64,000 nucleotides of DNA, taken from contig JAHEMM010000006.1 of the NCBI GenBank assembly GCA_024643655.1, forward strand, positions 1 to 64,000. Reading direction: 5' to 3'. The first letter of the stretch is position 1. Each line of letters starts with the position of its first letter. Under the pieces are notes generated by a model, which ran no database searches, was not told the origin of the DNA, and saw only the letters and a list, made by a program, of their open reading frames with translations. Made by a program: the position numbers and the translations under genes. Shown one piece after another: positions 1 through 10,999 of the stretch. This DNA is from Chitinophagaceae bacterium (GTDB taxonomy: Bacteria > Bacteroidota > Bacteroidia > Chitinophagales > Chitinophagaceae).

Positions 1-1682
1 CGGGCAAGTCCTTCCTGTACACTATTGATAACCGCTAGTTCCGCTGTTCGTTGTTCTGTTTCTTTCAGTAAACGGGTGGTTTCATCAAAGAGTCTTGCAT
101 TCTCTAATGCCACACTCATACTATTAGCTAATGTTTCTAATAAACGAACATCAGATTCACTAAATGCATGTTCAATTTCATTATTTTGCAGACTGATATA
201 ACTATTGACTTTTTCGCCAATGATCAAGGGAACAAAAACGGCTGATTTGGTCATATTAGTTCCAGGAAGAGTTTTCAAGCCGAACTTCGCATATGCCTCT
301 TCATAATTTGAATTGATGACAATTTTTTGTTGTGTTATAACCAAGTGCTGTCTTAATTTGTCATAAGGTCGTGCAGCCAGATAAAACCTTTCGCCATCTT
401 CAATTAAATATTTGAAATGTTCTGTTGCTGTTTCATGGTCAAAGTTTGCTATTATAACAGCTTGTGCTTTAAATAAATCCCGGATTCGGTTTCCAATAAG
501 GTCATAAATAGCCTGCATGTCCAATTCTTTCGCTAATCCTTCTTGAACACTATTAATTACACCCAACTCTGCTTTTTGCTGTTCTGTTTCTTTTAGTAGT
601 CGTGTTGTTTCATCAAAAAGACGGGCATTTTCCAAGGCTACCCCCATACTATTGGCTAAAGTTTCCATCAACCTGACATCAGATTCGCTAAAGGCATTTT
701 CCCGGTCGATATTTTGCAAGCTTACATATCCTGTTACTTTTTCGCCAATTACAAGGGGAACATATAAAGCCGATTTAGGAGATTCAGTGCCTGGAACTTT
801 TTTCATGCCAAAGGCTACTGCTACATCATCGAAATTTTTATTAATGAATACTTTTTCTTTTGTTTGAATCAGATGTTTTCTCAATGTATTCAATGGTCTG
901 GGTACCGGATTATATCGTTCGCCTTTTTCAATCAGATAATGGATAGCTTCCATTTCATTTGCATGGTCGAATGTAGCAATACCAACTACCTGTGCGTCAA
1001 AAAGCTCCCGGATACGATCTCCTACCATATCATAAATAGCCTGAATGTTTAATTCAGTAGCCAACGCTTCCTGCACACTGTTGATAACAGCGAGTTCAGC
1101 TGTTCGCTGTTCTGTTTCCTTAAGTAACCTCGCATTTTGCAAAGCTGAACTCATACTATTAGCTAATGTTACCAGCAGCCTTATATCAGAATCGTTAAAA
1201 GCATTTTCTTTATCAACATTTTGAAGGCTTATATAGCTGGTGGCTATTTCATTAGTTATAAGGGGGACAAATACTCCTGATTTCATGTATTTTGTTCCGG
1301 GTAATACATCTTTTCCAAACCAACTAAATGCTTCTTCCGTAGTATTTATAACAACTTTTTCTTTTGAATCTATAAGATGTAATCTTAATTTATCAAATGG
1401 TCTTGGATTAAGAGTAAACTTTTCACCATTCTCTAATGCATAATGAAAATTTTCATTTCCATCTTCATGATCAAAAGAGGCAATGATTACAGCCTGAGCA
1501 TCAAAAAGTTCCTGAATTTTATCTCCAACCAGATCATAAATGGCCTGCATGTCCATTTCTTTCACTAGTGCCTCCTGAACACTATTAATCACGGATAATT
1601 CCTCGCCTTGTTGCAACAGCGCAGCAGTTTTTTCAGCTAATAATTTTTCAAGTTCTGCAATACGTAATTCGTCTTTAACCAT
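1..1682 (-). CDS. Tandem GAF-domain protein, C-terminus beyond window edge
   Basis: Open frame on minus strand from ATG at 1682-1680 (MVKDELRIAELEKLLAEKTAALLQQGEELSVINSVQEALVKEMDMQAIYDLVGDKIQELFDAQ...); three similar units of about 530 bp beginning 'ELAVINSVQEALA..LDMQAIYDLVGDRIRELFDAQ'. Not in ORF track because it is open at the edge. Confidence 0.85.
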   Translation of the reverse strand, partial: MVKDELRIAELEKLLAEKTAALLQQGEELSVINSVQEALVKEMDMQAIYDLVGDKIQELFDAQAVIIASFDHEDGNENFHYALENGEKFTLNPRPFDKLRLHLIDSKEKVVINTTEEAFSWFGKDVLPGTKYMKSGVFVPLITNEIATSYISLQNVDKENAFNDSDIRLLVTLANSMSSALQNARLLKETEQRTAELAVINSVQEALATELNIQAIYDMVGDRIRELFDAQVVGIATFDHANEMEAIHYLIEKGERYNPVPRPLNTLRKHLIQTKEKVFINKNFDDVAVAFGMKKVPGTESPKSALYVPLVIGEKVTGYVSLQNIDRENAFSESDVRLMETLANSMGVALENARLFDETTRLLKETEQQKAELGVINSVQEGLAKELDMQAIYDLIGNRIRDLFKAQAVIIANFDHETATEHFKYLIEDGERFYLAARPYDKLRQHLVITQQKIVINSNYEEAYAKFGLKTLPGTNMTKSAVFVPLIIGEKVNSYISLQNNEIEHAFSESDVRLLETLANSMSVALENARLFDETTRLLKETEQRTAELAVINSVQEGLA

Positions 1683-1993
1683 ACGATTAAGAGTTTTAAA
1701 ATATTTATGGTTAATCAATCAGGACTAATATTGGTAGTCTTCAAATGTGCGGAGAAAATGATAATTCTTAGAAATGATATCCTTAAATATAGATAAAATC
1801 TTCAGAACATCAATCGGATTTTGCCATCAAATTTTATAAATTTAATTACGGATCTATCTATATAATAGGTGAGGATTTTAGGATGATGATGATAAAAAAG
1901 AATGCCGGGAATGGATTTTAGGTATAACTTTTTAGCTTAGCCGGAAAATTGATTCAGGATTACTCAAATTTCAATAAGTACAAAAGGTTAAAA

Positions 1994-2302
1994 TTAAGAG
2001 AGTGAACAACTCCAGATCAGTTGATATGGATCGGTTTTGCCTTTTACACAAGTAAAAAGAAAGGCTGTAATAAATGGCATGTTTATTCTTTCTTCAGTTG
2101 TTTCAGTATCTGTGGGGAAATCGATGGCCATTGTACCGCTTACATAGGTTTCGGTAGATGATGTTTCCAGTGCTTTAAAACCGGGAGGCATTTTTTCATT
2201 ACCAAAACCTATTTCATAACGGCGATATGCTAACTGCTCTACCAGGTTTTGTAAAAATTCAGGTTGATCAAATGCGGCTGAAATGTGTAGATTCTGTTTC
2301 AT
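1994..2302 (-). CDS. hypothetical protein (102 aa)
   Basis: ORF with intergenic context on both sides; no family recognised. Confidence 0.55.
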   Translation of the reverse strand: MKQNLHISAAFDQPEFLQNLVEQLAYRRYEIGFGNEKMPPGFKALETSSTETYVSGTMAIDFPTDTETTEERINMPFITAFLFTCVKGKTDPYQLIWSCSLS

Positions 2303-2453
2303 AACAAGGCGATTTTAACATTCGACCCTGTTCTTTCTGCACTTTACCATTTCATCCACTCAGGGACTTTTATTCATCTACGTATTAGATGCAGAAACTG
2401 CCTTAATTACTTATTAAGAGAATGTGAAAGTTTAGGTTTGTAAAGGATCTGAT

Positions 2454-4091
2454 TTACAAAATAAGTTCAAATGTATCTCCATCAAACAATCCTTTATCAC
2501 TCAACTTCAAATGCGGAATCACCAGCAAGGCCATAAATGATAAGGTCATAAAGGGGGAGCCAAGGGTTGAACCTAATTCTTCTTTGGTCATTTTATCAAT
2601 AATGGTATAGTCGGTAGCAATTTTGTATCCATCTTCATTACTCATCAGGCCTGCAACAGGTAAGCCAAGCACCATTTCTTTAGTATTACTTACAGCACTT
2701 ATTCCGCCCTTTTTTTCTATTACTAAGTTTACTGCTTTACTTATACTTTCATCGTCAACGCCAACAGCTACGATATTATGACTATCATGTGCGACTGAAG
2801 AGGCTAATGCACCTTGTTTTAATCCAAAATTCTTAATCAAAGCTTTAGCAACCGGAGCATTTGCATATCTGTTTACAACTACGATCTTTAAAATATCGTT
2901 TTCCGTATCGCTTATAATTTTCCCTTCCGAAACTTTTGGAGTTAATAAAATTCTGTTAGTAATCAGTTGTCCATCGAGTGCTTCAATTACAGAAATTTCT
3001 TTTTCATTATTCCATATTAGTTCAAAGTCATTCAATTCTTTTTTAGTACAAGAGAAATTGTTGATGACTCCCGACATTTGACAATTGATTAATGTCTTTC
3101 CATTTTCAGCTACCAACTCACCATTGATGAAAGTTTTTATTACATCAAAATTTATGAGATCTTTTACAATTATAAAATCAGCAGCATCTCCCTCTCTTAA
3201 TAAGCCAACGTCTAACTTATAATGATTGACTGGATTAACACAGGCTGCTTTTAGAATTTTAAAAATGTCAATTCCTTTTGCAAGGGCCCTTGCACAAAGT
3301 TGATTGATATGTCCTAACACTAAACTATCAGGATGTTTGTCATCGCTGCAAAACATCATCATATCTGAATGATTATGTAATAGATCTACTAAAGCATCAA
3401 AGTTTTTAGCTGCACTACCTTCGCGGATGAGGATCTTCATTCCGTATTGTAATTTGTTTAGAGCTTCTTCGGCTGTAAAGCATTCATGATCGGTATAAAT
3501 ACCTGCATCTATATACTGTTTCGCTTTTTCTCCAATCAATCCAGGCGCATGGCCATCAACTGGTTTACCCAATTTTTGTGCAGCCGCTATTTTTTTCATT
3601 ACCTCTTCATCTTTGAAAAGTACACCGGGGAAATTCATCATTTCACTCAGATATTTTATTTCATCCCTTTGTAACAGATTCGCTACATCTTCTGAATTTA
3701 AAGCTGCACCTGCTGTTTCGAATAGGGTAGCTGGAACACAACTTGGTGCGCCGAAATTGAATTTGAAAGGAACAGTTTTGCCATTTTCAATCATAAATTC
3801 AACACCTTCCATCCCACATACATTGGCAATTTCATGCGGGTCGCTAACGGTTGCCACAGTGCCGTGTACAACGGCAAGTCTTGCAAACTCTGAAGGGACC
3901 AGCATTGAGCTTTCTATGTGTACATGACTATCAATAAAGCCAGGAAGAATATAGCCGGTAGATTGATCGGGTAATTCGGGGAGCCTGGTAATTGTCTGAA
4001 TTTTGCCATTGTTTATAATAATCTCAGCCGGGAAAATCGTTTGATGATGCACATCAACCATAGAGCCGGTAATAATATTTTGAACATTCAT
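2454..4091 (-). CDS. ade: adenine deaminase
   Basis: 545 aa; amidohydrolase motif [28 protein letters not shown] and C-terminal adenine deaminase region. Confidence 0.92.
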   Translation of the reverse strand: MNVQNIITGSMVDVHHQTIFPAEIIINNGKIQTITRLPELPDQSTGYILPGFIDSHVHIESSMLVPSEFARLAVVHGTVATVSDPHEIANVCGMEGVEFMIENGKTVPFKFNFGAPSCVPATLFETAGAALNSEDVANLLQRDEIKYLSEMMNFPGVLFKDEEVMKKIAAAQKLGKPVDGHAPGLIGEKAKQYIDAGIYTDHECFTAEEALNKLQYGMKILIREGSAAKNFDALVDLLHNHSDMMMFCSDDKHPDSLVLGHINQLCARALAKGIDIFKILKAACVNPVNHYKLDVGLLREGDAADFIIVKDLINFDVIKTFINGELVAENGKTLINCQMSGVINNFSCTKKELNDFELIWNNEKEISVIEALDGQLITNRILLTPKVSEGKIISDTENDILKIVVVNRYANAPVAKALIKNFGLKQGALASSVAHDSHNIVAVGVDDESISKAVNLVIEKKGGISAVSNTKEMVLGLPVAGLMSNEDGYKIATDYTIIDKMTKEELGSTLGSPFMTLSFMALLVIPHLKLSDKGLFDGDTFELIL

Positions 4092-4183
4092 CTTGTTTTT
4101 TTGTTAGTTCACACTAAAATAATCAAATGATGATTAAAAGAATTTAGATTTGTCTGATAATCATCAAAACTAAAATTATCAAC

Positions 4184-4876
4184 ATGAAAAAAATATTACT
4201 GGTTTGTCTTTTAGGCTTTACTACACTTTTCGCTCAGGCACAAACTGTAGATGAAATAATTGCAAGCCATATTAATGCTATAGGGGGAGCTGAAAAAATT
4301 GCTTCTATTCAAACGGTGTTCATGAATGGTTCGATTAATGTTCAAGGATTTGACATTAATGTAACAGTTAATGTTTCAAATGGAAAAGGATATCGTACAG
4401 ATATTGCTGTTCCCGGTATGGGCGAAGGTTTTCAGATTTATACGCCAACAAAGGGGTGGAGTTTTATGCCATTTCAAGGCCAAACAAGCGTAGAAGAATT
4501 ATCAGATGAAACACTTAAAAATGGTCTGGCACAATTAGATGCTCAAGGGTTGCTTTTCAACTATAAAGAAAAAGGCGCAAAAGTTGAATTGCTGGGAAAA
4601 GAAATGGTTGAAGGCGATGATTGTTATAAATTGAAAGTGGAATCTTCTATCGGCAAAGTCAGTACTTATTTTATTAGTAGTAAAACCTATTATAAAATTA
4701 AATCTATATCTATTGCTTCCAATGGTTCTGATGTTGAAACTGTTTTTTCTAATTTTAAAAAAACGGAGCAAGGCATTGTATTTCCATTTTCACAAAGTAA
4801 TCCAAACGGGGTGCTTGATTTCTCTGCTATTGAAATAAATAAACCTGTGGATGAAAAAATATTTTCACCTTCATAA
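4184..4876 (+). CDS. exported protein, outer-membrane lipoprotein-sorting-like
   Basis: Signal peptide MKKILLVCLLGFTTLFAQAQ; 'IASHINAIGGAEKIASIQTVFMNGSI' typical of Bacteroidota LolA-like proteins. Confidence 0.65.
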   Translation: MKKILLVCLLGFTTLFAQAQTVDEIIASHINAIGGAEKIASIQTVFMNGSINVQGFDINVTVNVSNGKGYRTDIAVPGMGEGFQIYTPTKGWSFMPFQGQTSVEELSDETLKNGLAQLDAQGLLFNYKEKGAKVELLGKEMVEGDDCYKLKVESSIGKVSTYFISSKTYYKIKSISIASNGSDVETVFSNFKKTEQGIVFPFSQSNPNGVLDFSAIEINKPVDEKIFSPS

Positions 4877-4895
4877 GTAATTCGGAAATTTATAG

Positions 4896-4924
4896 AGCCG
4901 GTCATTTTTTGACCGGCTTTTTTT
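4896..4924 (+). terminator. rho-independent terminator
   Basis: AGCCGGTCA-TTTTT-TGACCGGCT followed by T-run. Confidence 0.85.
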
Positions 4925-5002
4925 GGTCTATTTTCAATAACTATAGTAAATAATAATCTTTATTCAATACATTCCGTAAATTTCAATTTCAATACTGTTA
5001 TT

Positions 5003-8000
5003 ATGAGAAAAATATTATTACTGTCGATTAGTTTTTTGCTTTTAATTGCTGTTGATGCTCAAAAATCAAAAACTACACCGAATGAAAATTTTGAAAATAG
5101 TGAAGAGCTTATTTTGTCAAAAATAAATTACCGTCTTGTAGGTCCATTCCGTGGAGGTAGAAGTGGAGCTGTAGCTGGAAGTTATTTGAAGAAAAACACT
5201 TTTTATTTTGGAGCTACAGGCGGGGGTGTTTGGAAAACTACTGATGGAGGTAGCAACTGGATGAATATTTCTGACAAGTATTTTGGGAGTTCAATTGGGT
5301 CTGTGGCAGTAGCCCCAGGAGATGAAACTGTTATATACGTTGGAGAAGGTGAAAATACAATGCGGGGTAATGTAAGTGAAGGTTTGGGTGGTATGTGGCG
5401 TAGTGAAGACGGTGGGAAGTCCTGGAAAAATATTGGTTTGAAAGATGCCCGTCATATTATTCGTATAGTCATTCATCCAAAAAATCCAGACATTGTTTGG
5501 GTAGCAGCTATGGGGCATTTATTTGGACCCAATAATGAACGAGGTGTTTTCAAAACTACGGACGGAGGAAAGACATGGAAGAAAACGTTGTTTGTTAATA
5601 ATCAAACTGGTTGTAGTGATCTTGTAATGGAGCCTGGAAACCCAAATGTTTTTTATGCTGGTACATGGCGACTAATCCGTACACCTTATAGTATGGAAAG
5701 TGGCGGAGAGGGTAGTGGTTTGTGGAAAAGTGTTGATGGAGGTGAAACCTGGAAAAATATTTCAGCAAATAAAGGATTACCAAAAAATACATGGGGTATT
5801 GTTGGTGTAGCAGTAGCCCCCTCTAATACTGATAAAATTTATACAATACTCGAAAATAAAAATGGAGGATTGTATATGAGTGAGGATAACGGAGAAACAT
5901 GGAAGCTGCAAAGCAGTGATAACAACATAAGGCAAAGAGCCTGGTATTATAGCAAGGTTTATGTTGATCCGCAAAATGAAAATAAAGTTTACTGTCCAAA
6001 TGTGAGCTTCATGGTAAGTAATGATGGCGGAAGATCATTTTCAGGAATAAATACACCACATGGTGACCACCATGATCTATGGATCGATCCTGAAGATGGA
6101 AGTAGAATGATAGTGGCAGATGATGGTGGCGCACAGGTATCTTTTGATGCAGGGAATAATTGGAGTACTTATATGAATCAGCCTACTGCCCAGGTGTATA
6201 GATTAAGTACTGATAATGCATTTCCTTATCGAATATTAGCTGGTCAACAGGATAATAGTGCATTCCGTATTCGAAGCAGAACGTATGGCTCTGCAATAAC
6301 TGCTGCAGATATGGAGAACGCAGCAGGCGCTGAAAGTGGTTATGTAGTTGCTGATCCATTAAACCCTGAAGTAACTTATGGCGGAAATTATATGGGAATG
6401 CTGCAACGATTAGATCATATAACGGGTGAATCCAGATTGATTAATGTTTGGCCGGTTGATAATATGGGTGCTGGTGCAGAAGCTGCTAAATATCGTTTTC
6501 AATGGAACTATCCAATCTTTTTTTCACCTCATAATCCTAAAAAATTATATGCCGCAGGAAATCATTTATTCGTTACAGAAAATGAGGGAAAAAGTTGGGA
6601 AAAAATTAGTCCAGATCTTACTACAAACGATAAAACCAAACAAGCCTCCAGCGGAGGACCCATTACACAGGACAATACTAGTGTAGAATATTATTGTACC
6701 ATTTTTACGGCAATAGAATCTACTATGGAAAAAGACCTTCTTTGGAGTGGTAGTGATGATGGTTTAATTCATGTTAGCAAAGACGGAGGAAAGAATTGGG
6801 AGAATGTAACACCGAAAGATTGCCCAAAATGGATGATGTGGAATTGTGTAGAAGTAGATCCTTTCAAAAAAGGAACTGCCTATTTTGCCGGAACGAGGTA
6901 TAAGTTGGATGATTTTTCACCTTATATCTATATGACTGAAGATTATGGGAAAACATGGAAAAAAGTAGTTGCTGGAATTGATGCAATGCATTTTACAAGA
7001 GCCATCAGGGCTGATAAAAAAAGGCAAGGCTTGTTATATGCTGGAACAGAATATGGCATGTATATATCCTACGATGGTGGTGTTAATTGGAAATCATTTC
7101 AATTAAATTTACCTGTCGTGCCAATTACTGATATTGCTATAAAAAATAATGATCTTATTATTGGTACACAAGGACGAAGTATTTACATTCTTGATGACCT
7201 CAATATTGTTCAGCAACAAAATGCTTCGATTGCCAAAAAAAGTTTGCATGTATTTGATATTGAACCGGCATATCGGACGCAAGGTGGAAGAGGTCGTTTC
7301 GGCAGAGGTGGTGGAATTAGTAATGCCGGTGTAAACCCGCCTACTGGAACAATTATTAATTACTTTATGAAAGAGGTAGATGATTCTACTAAATTATCTA
7401 TTGAGATATTAGATAAGAATAGAAAAACAATAAAAACATTTGCAACTTCATCAAAAGAAAATAAAATCGACCCTATAAAAGGGATGAATCAATTTGTGTG
7501 GGATATGAATTATCCAGTTGCAGAAAAAGTTGATGGGTTAATACTTTGGAATGGCTCAGTTGGAGGACCAAAAGCTGCACCAGGTCAATATTATGCAATT
7601 TTAAAATCCGGTAAGGACTCTATAGAAAAATCATTTATAATTTTGGCTGATCCTAATTACAAAATATCCGATGCAGAACATGGAGAGCAGTTTGATTTTC
7701 TCATAAATATTAGGGATAAATTTTCGGAGGTGATGAGAGCTATAAAGAATATCAGGGAGATTCGTCAGCAGATGAGTGATTTTAGTAGTAGAACTGGTAA
7801 GGGTATTCCTAAGGAAATTAAAGCACAGATCGATACTATTAATAAGCAAATGAATGCTGTAGAAGAAGCATTGCATCAAACCAAAGCAAAAAGCGGACAG
7901 GATGTTCTTAATTATCCAATACAGTTGGATGACAAGCTGGCTTCTATATACAGAGCTGCCGGTGCCGGACAAGCTGCTCCTTCACAACAATCAAAAGAAG

Positions 8001-8143
8001 CATATGCTGAAATATCTGCATTGATAGATTATCAACTTAATATGCTAAAGAGAATAATGACGGATGATGTAGCAAAGCTTAATCAAATAATACATGAAAG
8101 AACACTACCGGTAATTGGTGTAAAAAAAGAGGATAAGAAATAG
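5003..8143 (+). CDS. BNR/sortilin-like (VPS10-type) beta-propeller protein
   Basis: 1046 aa; repeated 'TTDGG.(N/T)W' Asp-box motifs. Confidence 0.88.
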   Translation: MRKILLLSISFLLLIAVDAQKSKTTPNENFENSEELILSKINYRLVGPFRGGRSGAVAGSYLKKNTFYFGATGGGVWKTTDGGSNWMNISDKYFGSSIGSVAVAPGDETVIYVGEGENTMRGNVSEGLGGMWRSEDGGKSWKNIGLKDARHIIRIVIHPKNPDIVWVAAMGHLFGPNNERGVFKTTDGGKTWKKTLFVNNQTGCSDLVMEPGNPNVFYAGTWRLIRTPYSMESGGEGSGLWKSVDGGETWKNISANKGLPKNTWGIVGVAVAPSNTDKIYTILENKNGGLYMSEDNGETWKLQSSDNNIRQRAWYYSKVYVDPQNENKVYCPNVSFMVSNDGGRSFSGINTPHGDHHDLWIDPEDGSRMIVADDGGAQVSFDAGNNWSTYMNQPTAQVYRLSTDNAFPYRILAGQQDNSAFRIRSRTYGSAITAADMENAAGAESGYVVADPLNPEVTYGGNYMGMLQRLDHITGESRLINVWPVDNMGAGAEAAKYRFQWNYPIFFSPHNPKKLYAAGNHLFVTENEGKSWEKISPDLTTNDKTKQASSGGPITQDNTSVEYYCTIFTAIESTMEKDLLWSGSDDGLIHVSKDGGKNWENVTPKDCPKWMMWNCVEVDPFKKGTAYFAGTRYKLDDFSPYIYMTEDYGKTWKKVVAGIDAMHFTRAIRADKKRQGLLYAGTEYGMYISYDGGVNWKSFQLNLPVVPITDIAIKNNDLIIGTQGRSIYILDDLNIVQQQNASIAKKSLHVFDIEPAYRTQGGRGRFGRGGGISNAGVNPPTGTIINYFMKEVDDSTKLSIEILDKNRKTIKTFATSSKENKIDPIKGMNQFVWDMNYPVAEKVDGLILWNGSVGGPKAAPGQYYAILKSGKDSIEKSFIILADPNYKISDAEHGEQFDFLINIRDKFSEVMRAIKNIREIRQQMSDFSSRTGKGIPKEIKAQIDTINKQMNAVEEALHQTKAKSGQDVLNYPIQLDDKLASIYRAAGAGQAAPSQQSKEAYAEISALIDYQLNMLKRIMTDDVAKLNQIIHERTLPVIGVKKEDKK

Positions 8144-8182
8144 CATAAAAAAAGGGCTTCATTCGAAGCCCTTTTTTTATGC
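8143..8182. terminator. bidirectional terminator
   Basis: Perfect 18-bp arms GCATAAAAAAAGGGCTTC/GAAGCCCTTTTTTTATGC between convergent genes. Confidence 0.9.
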
Positions 8183-9229
8183 AGTCAGTTTAATTTTTTT
8201 TGTTCTTTCTTTCATCAAAGCAATCGCTTCTTCTTTGCTGGAAAATATTTTATTATCAATGTTTACCAGATTGTCAGCAAGTTTATTATAATTCTTTGTC
8301 ATCAACCAAATAAAAACGTGCAAGTAATGAATGCCATCAAAAATAATTGCTTTTTTCGCAATAAACTCATCTTTCATTTTTAAAAATTCGCCTGGAATTT
8401 CTGTGTAGTGCATGCCTGGGCGTAGATGGTGTACTGTATGGTATCCATCATTCCAGCACATTTGATTATATTTTGTATTAATGCAATTGATAGCACTTGT
8501 AAAATTGTCTTCAGTATTATCCTTGTCAACAAAAGAATGTTGTGCCCAATTGCCCAGCATCATAACAATTCTTGCAAATACAAATGGAATAATAAAAATG
8601 AAGAGTGTAGCATGAAAATTTACAAAACTCATTGCAACACAAAAAAGATAAAAAGAGATCTCACCATAAGTAAGGCGCATATACAATTTCTTTCTTTTTC
8701 TATTAAACAAATACATAAATGTATCTACAAAACCCATTACCAAAAAACGTCCAACATATTTTAGAAAATCTGTAAGGCTATCTCGTTTATATTTCAAAGT
8801 ACTGCTTGCATCATCTTCCTGATTGTTTTCAACATGATGCATGGCCATATGATGTACAAAATACGTTTCCGGAGTATGACCAAAAAATGGGCATACAAAC
8901 CAGATAGTATAATGATATAACCATGTATACCCTTTTGCAAATAATTTTCGATGGCTGATACAATGAAGCATTAACCCAAACCTGCCTTTAAAATACATTT
9001 GGGAAACATAGAAATAGGGAATATACAAAAGCCACCAATATCCTCCTTTTAATAAAGGGGTATATAATATTATTGCAGCTGGAATTACAAATAGGTGTAT
9101 AGCAGTAAGTAAATGAATAAAAGGTAAATCTCGTTTATCATTGATGTATTTCAACCAGAACTTTTCATATCGGCTGAATTCCTTTGGTTCATTATAAATA
9201 GGATCTGTAAGAGTTGTGAGTGCCTTCAT
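8177..9229 (-). CDS. fatty acid desaturase family protein
   Basis: Membrane protein with His boxes HCISH, HHMAMHH, HTVHHLRPGMHY. Confidence 0.85.
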   Translation of the reverse strand: MKALTTLTDPIYNEPKEFSRYEKFWLKYINDKRDLPFIHLLTAIHLFVIPAAIILYTPLLKGGYWWLLYIPYFYVSQMYFKGRFGLMLHCISHRKLFAKGYTWLYHYTIWFVCPFFGHTPETYFVHHMAMHHVENNQEDDASSTLKYKRDSLTDFLKYVGRFLVMGFVDTFMYLFNRKRKKLYMRLTYGEISFYLFCVAMSFVNFHATLFIFIIPFVFARIVMMLGNWAQHSFVDKDNTEDNFTSAINCINTKYNQMCWNDGYHTVHHLRPGMHYTEIPGEFLKMKDEFIAKKAIIFDGIHYLHVFIWLMTKNYNKLADNLVNIDNKIFSSKEEAIALMKERTKKIKLTA

Positions 9230-9400
9230 GTAATAATCTTAAGTTTCGCTTCGACTTTTTTTTGTCAGTTATTTAATTAAAAAAATTAATCAAAACTGTT
9301 TGTCGGAACGGCGTGAAATTACGTCATTCCTACTATATAAATGGCTGAACTTAATCAGTGTCTAAGTGTAAACGCCTGTAAATCAATATTTGTTACACAA

Positions 9401-10081
9401 TTAGTCATTTTCAGTTAAATCAGGCCTTCTTTTATTAGTTCTTTTTAAAGCCTCTTCATGCCTCCATTCTTCAATTTTTTTATGATTGCCACTCAATAAT
9501 ATATCTGGTACTTTCCAACCTCTGAAATCTTCAGGGCGGGTATAAACAGGTGGTGCCAAAAGGTTATCTTGAAACGAATCTGTTAAAGCAGAAGTTTCAT
9601 CATTTAATACACCCGGTAATAAGCGGCCTATAGCATCTACTATAATGGCTGCGGGTAATTCGCCACCGCTTAAAACATAATCGCCAATAGAAATTTCTTT
9701 AGTAACAAAGTGTTCTCGTATTCTCTCATCAATTCCTTTATAATGGCCGCAGATCAATAATAGATTTTCTTTTAGTGATAAAAAGTTTGCAATTTTCTGA
9801 TTAAATGTTTCTCCATCTGGGGTCAGAAATATTATTTCATCGTAAAGTCTGCTTTTTGATAGTTCTTCAATGGCTTTTGTCAGTGGTTCACACATCATTA
9901 CCATACCTGCTCCGCCACCATATTGATAGTCGTCTACCATACCGTATTCATTAACCGCCCACTTTCGAAGTTGATGTACCTGTAAAGTAAGTAAACCCTT
10001 TTCCTGAGCTCTTTTCAAAATACTATGCTGAAAAGGGCTTTCTAATAATTCTGGTATTACTGTAAGAATATCAATATGCAT
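9401..10081 (-). CDS. trmD: tRNA (guanine37-N1)-methyltransferase
   Basis: [31 protein letters not shown]..., [26 protein letters not shown]. Confidence 0.97.
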   Translation of the reverse strand: MHIDILTVIPELLESPFQHSILKRAQEKGLLTLQVHQLRKWAVNEYGMVDDYQYGGGAGMVMMCEPLTKAIEELSKSRLYDEIIFLTPDGETFNQKIANFLSLKENLLLICGHYKGIDERIREHFVTKEISIGDYVLSGGELPAAIIVDAIGRLLPGVLNDETSALTDSFQDNLLAPPVYTRPEDFRGWKVPDILLSGNHKKIEEWRHEEALKRTNKRRPDLTEND

Positions 10082-10099
10082 TTTACAAAGATATAGAAG

Positions 10100-10208
10100 T
10101 GATCATTTGTAATTATTTACCTACACAAGGAACCTCCGGGGAGCCGGAGGTTCGTATTGAAACAAAAACCAACAATTGCTCATTTGATGAGCATTTATTT
10201 ATTTAGAA
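10100..10208 (-). ncRNA. candidate small RNA or structured trmD leader
   Basis: CRP/FNR-type box plus -7-like box upstream, no ORF, two stem-loops (10177-10193 and 10130-10153). Confidence 0.35.
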
Positions 10209-10212
10209 GGGT

Positions 10213-10255
10213 TAAAAGTATATATGAAATTTGATGCTTTTTGTGACTTTGGTCA
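10213..10255 (-). promoter_or_regulatory. TGA-N6-TCA operator with TAnnTTTA -7 box
   Basis: TGACTTTGGTCA at 10244-10255; TACTTTTA (minus) at 10220-10213, 29.5 bp from centre. Confidence 0.55.
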
Positions 10256-10285
10256 GGCAAACCCCTGAGTAAAATTTGGCAACAA

Positions 10286-10999
10286 TTAAGGATAACAATT
10301 TACGTATTGACCGGGGGAATGTGGTAATTCCGGACTAATAAATGGTATGCCCAGATTCATTCCTCTTAGTATTAATAGTATACCCATTAAGGAGATAAAA
10401 ACAGGCACTAATTTTTGTAAACTTCTTCTCCAATCCGGGTGTATCATTTGTCCGGCATAACCAATTAACATCATAGCTGGTAAAGTGCCGGCGCCAAAAA
10501 GGGCCATAAAACTTACACTTTGTAAAACTTCCGAAAATGACAATGTTGCTGCTAAAGCAAAATAAATCATTCCACATGGAAGTAATCCGTTGGCCATTCC
10601 CATAAAAAGAAAGCCAACAACTCCTGTTGCTGATTTTAACAAACGACTTATCAATCGCTGAATCGAAAAATAAAATTTATTTAGAAATTTTAAATGGATG
10701 GTTCGTTGATTAATAAAATAAAGCACTGCCATGAGTAGTATAAGAATTCCTATGATTATAGAAAACCATTGTTGGTAACCAGAAATATAAATTCTTCTGC
10801 CAACTAACCCGAATAGTAAACCAAGTGTTGAATAGGTAATTATTCTACCCAGTTGATATGATAATAATGAAAAGAACTTTTTTGTATTAGAAAAATGATG
10901 AACAGGTAAAGCAAGGCTTAGTGGCCCACACATTCCAACACAGTGTAAGCTGCCGGCAAGACCAAGCATAAATCCTGATATCATAACAGACCAAATCAT
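10286..10999 (-). CDS. sulfite exporter TauE/SafE family protein (cbb3-cluster, CcoH/S-associated)
   Basis: Polytopic protein with GMCGPL motif, directly downstream of the ccoG/ccoH genes. Confidence 0.85.
   Translation of the reverse strand: MIWSVMISGFMLGLAGSLHCVGMCGPLSLALPVHHFSNTKKFFSLLSYQLGRIITYSTLGLLFGLVGRRIYISGYQQWFSIIIGILILLMAVLYFINQRTIHLKFLNKFYFSIQRLISRLLKSATGVVGFLFMGMANGLLPCGMIYFALAATLSFSEVLQSVSFMALFGAGTLPAMMLIGYAGQMIHPDWRRSLQKLVPVFISLMGILLILRGMNLGIPFISPELPHSPGQYVNCYP

Noticed and set aside
3613-3927. Plus-strand ORFs within ade (3486..3674, 3613..3927)
   Set aside because: Antisense shadow ORFs of adenine deaminase.
4155-4166. TGATAATCATCA upstream of 4184
   Set aside because: Only 18 bp before the start codon; the 29.5 position on the minus side reads ATCATTTG, not TAnnTT. 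Likely chance.
8426-8764. 112-aa plus-strand ORF in desaturase
   Set aside because: Antisense to a well-supported gene.
9346-9357. TGAACTTAATCA upstream of the desaturase
   Set aside because: Nearest box (GTAATTTC) is off register and weak; an O2-dependent desaturase could be regulated, but support is insufficient.
10130-10153. Anti-Shine-Dalgarno role for the ACCUCC/CUCC sequence in the candidate RNA
   Set aside because: Bacteroidota make little use of SD sequences, so a complementarity argument is weak without target evidence.
10335-10577. 80-aa minus-strand ORF inside the SafE gene
   Set aside because: Alternative frame of a clear TauE/SafE-family gene.
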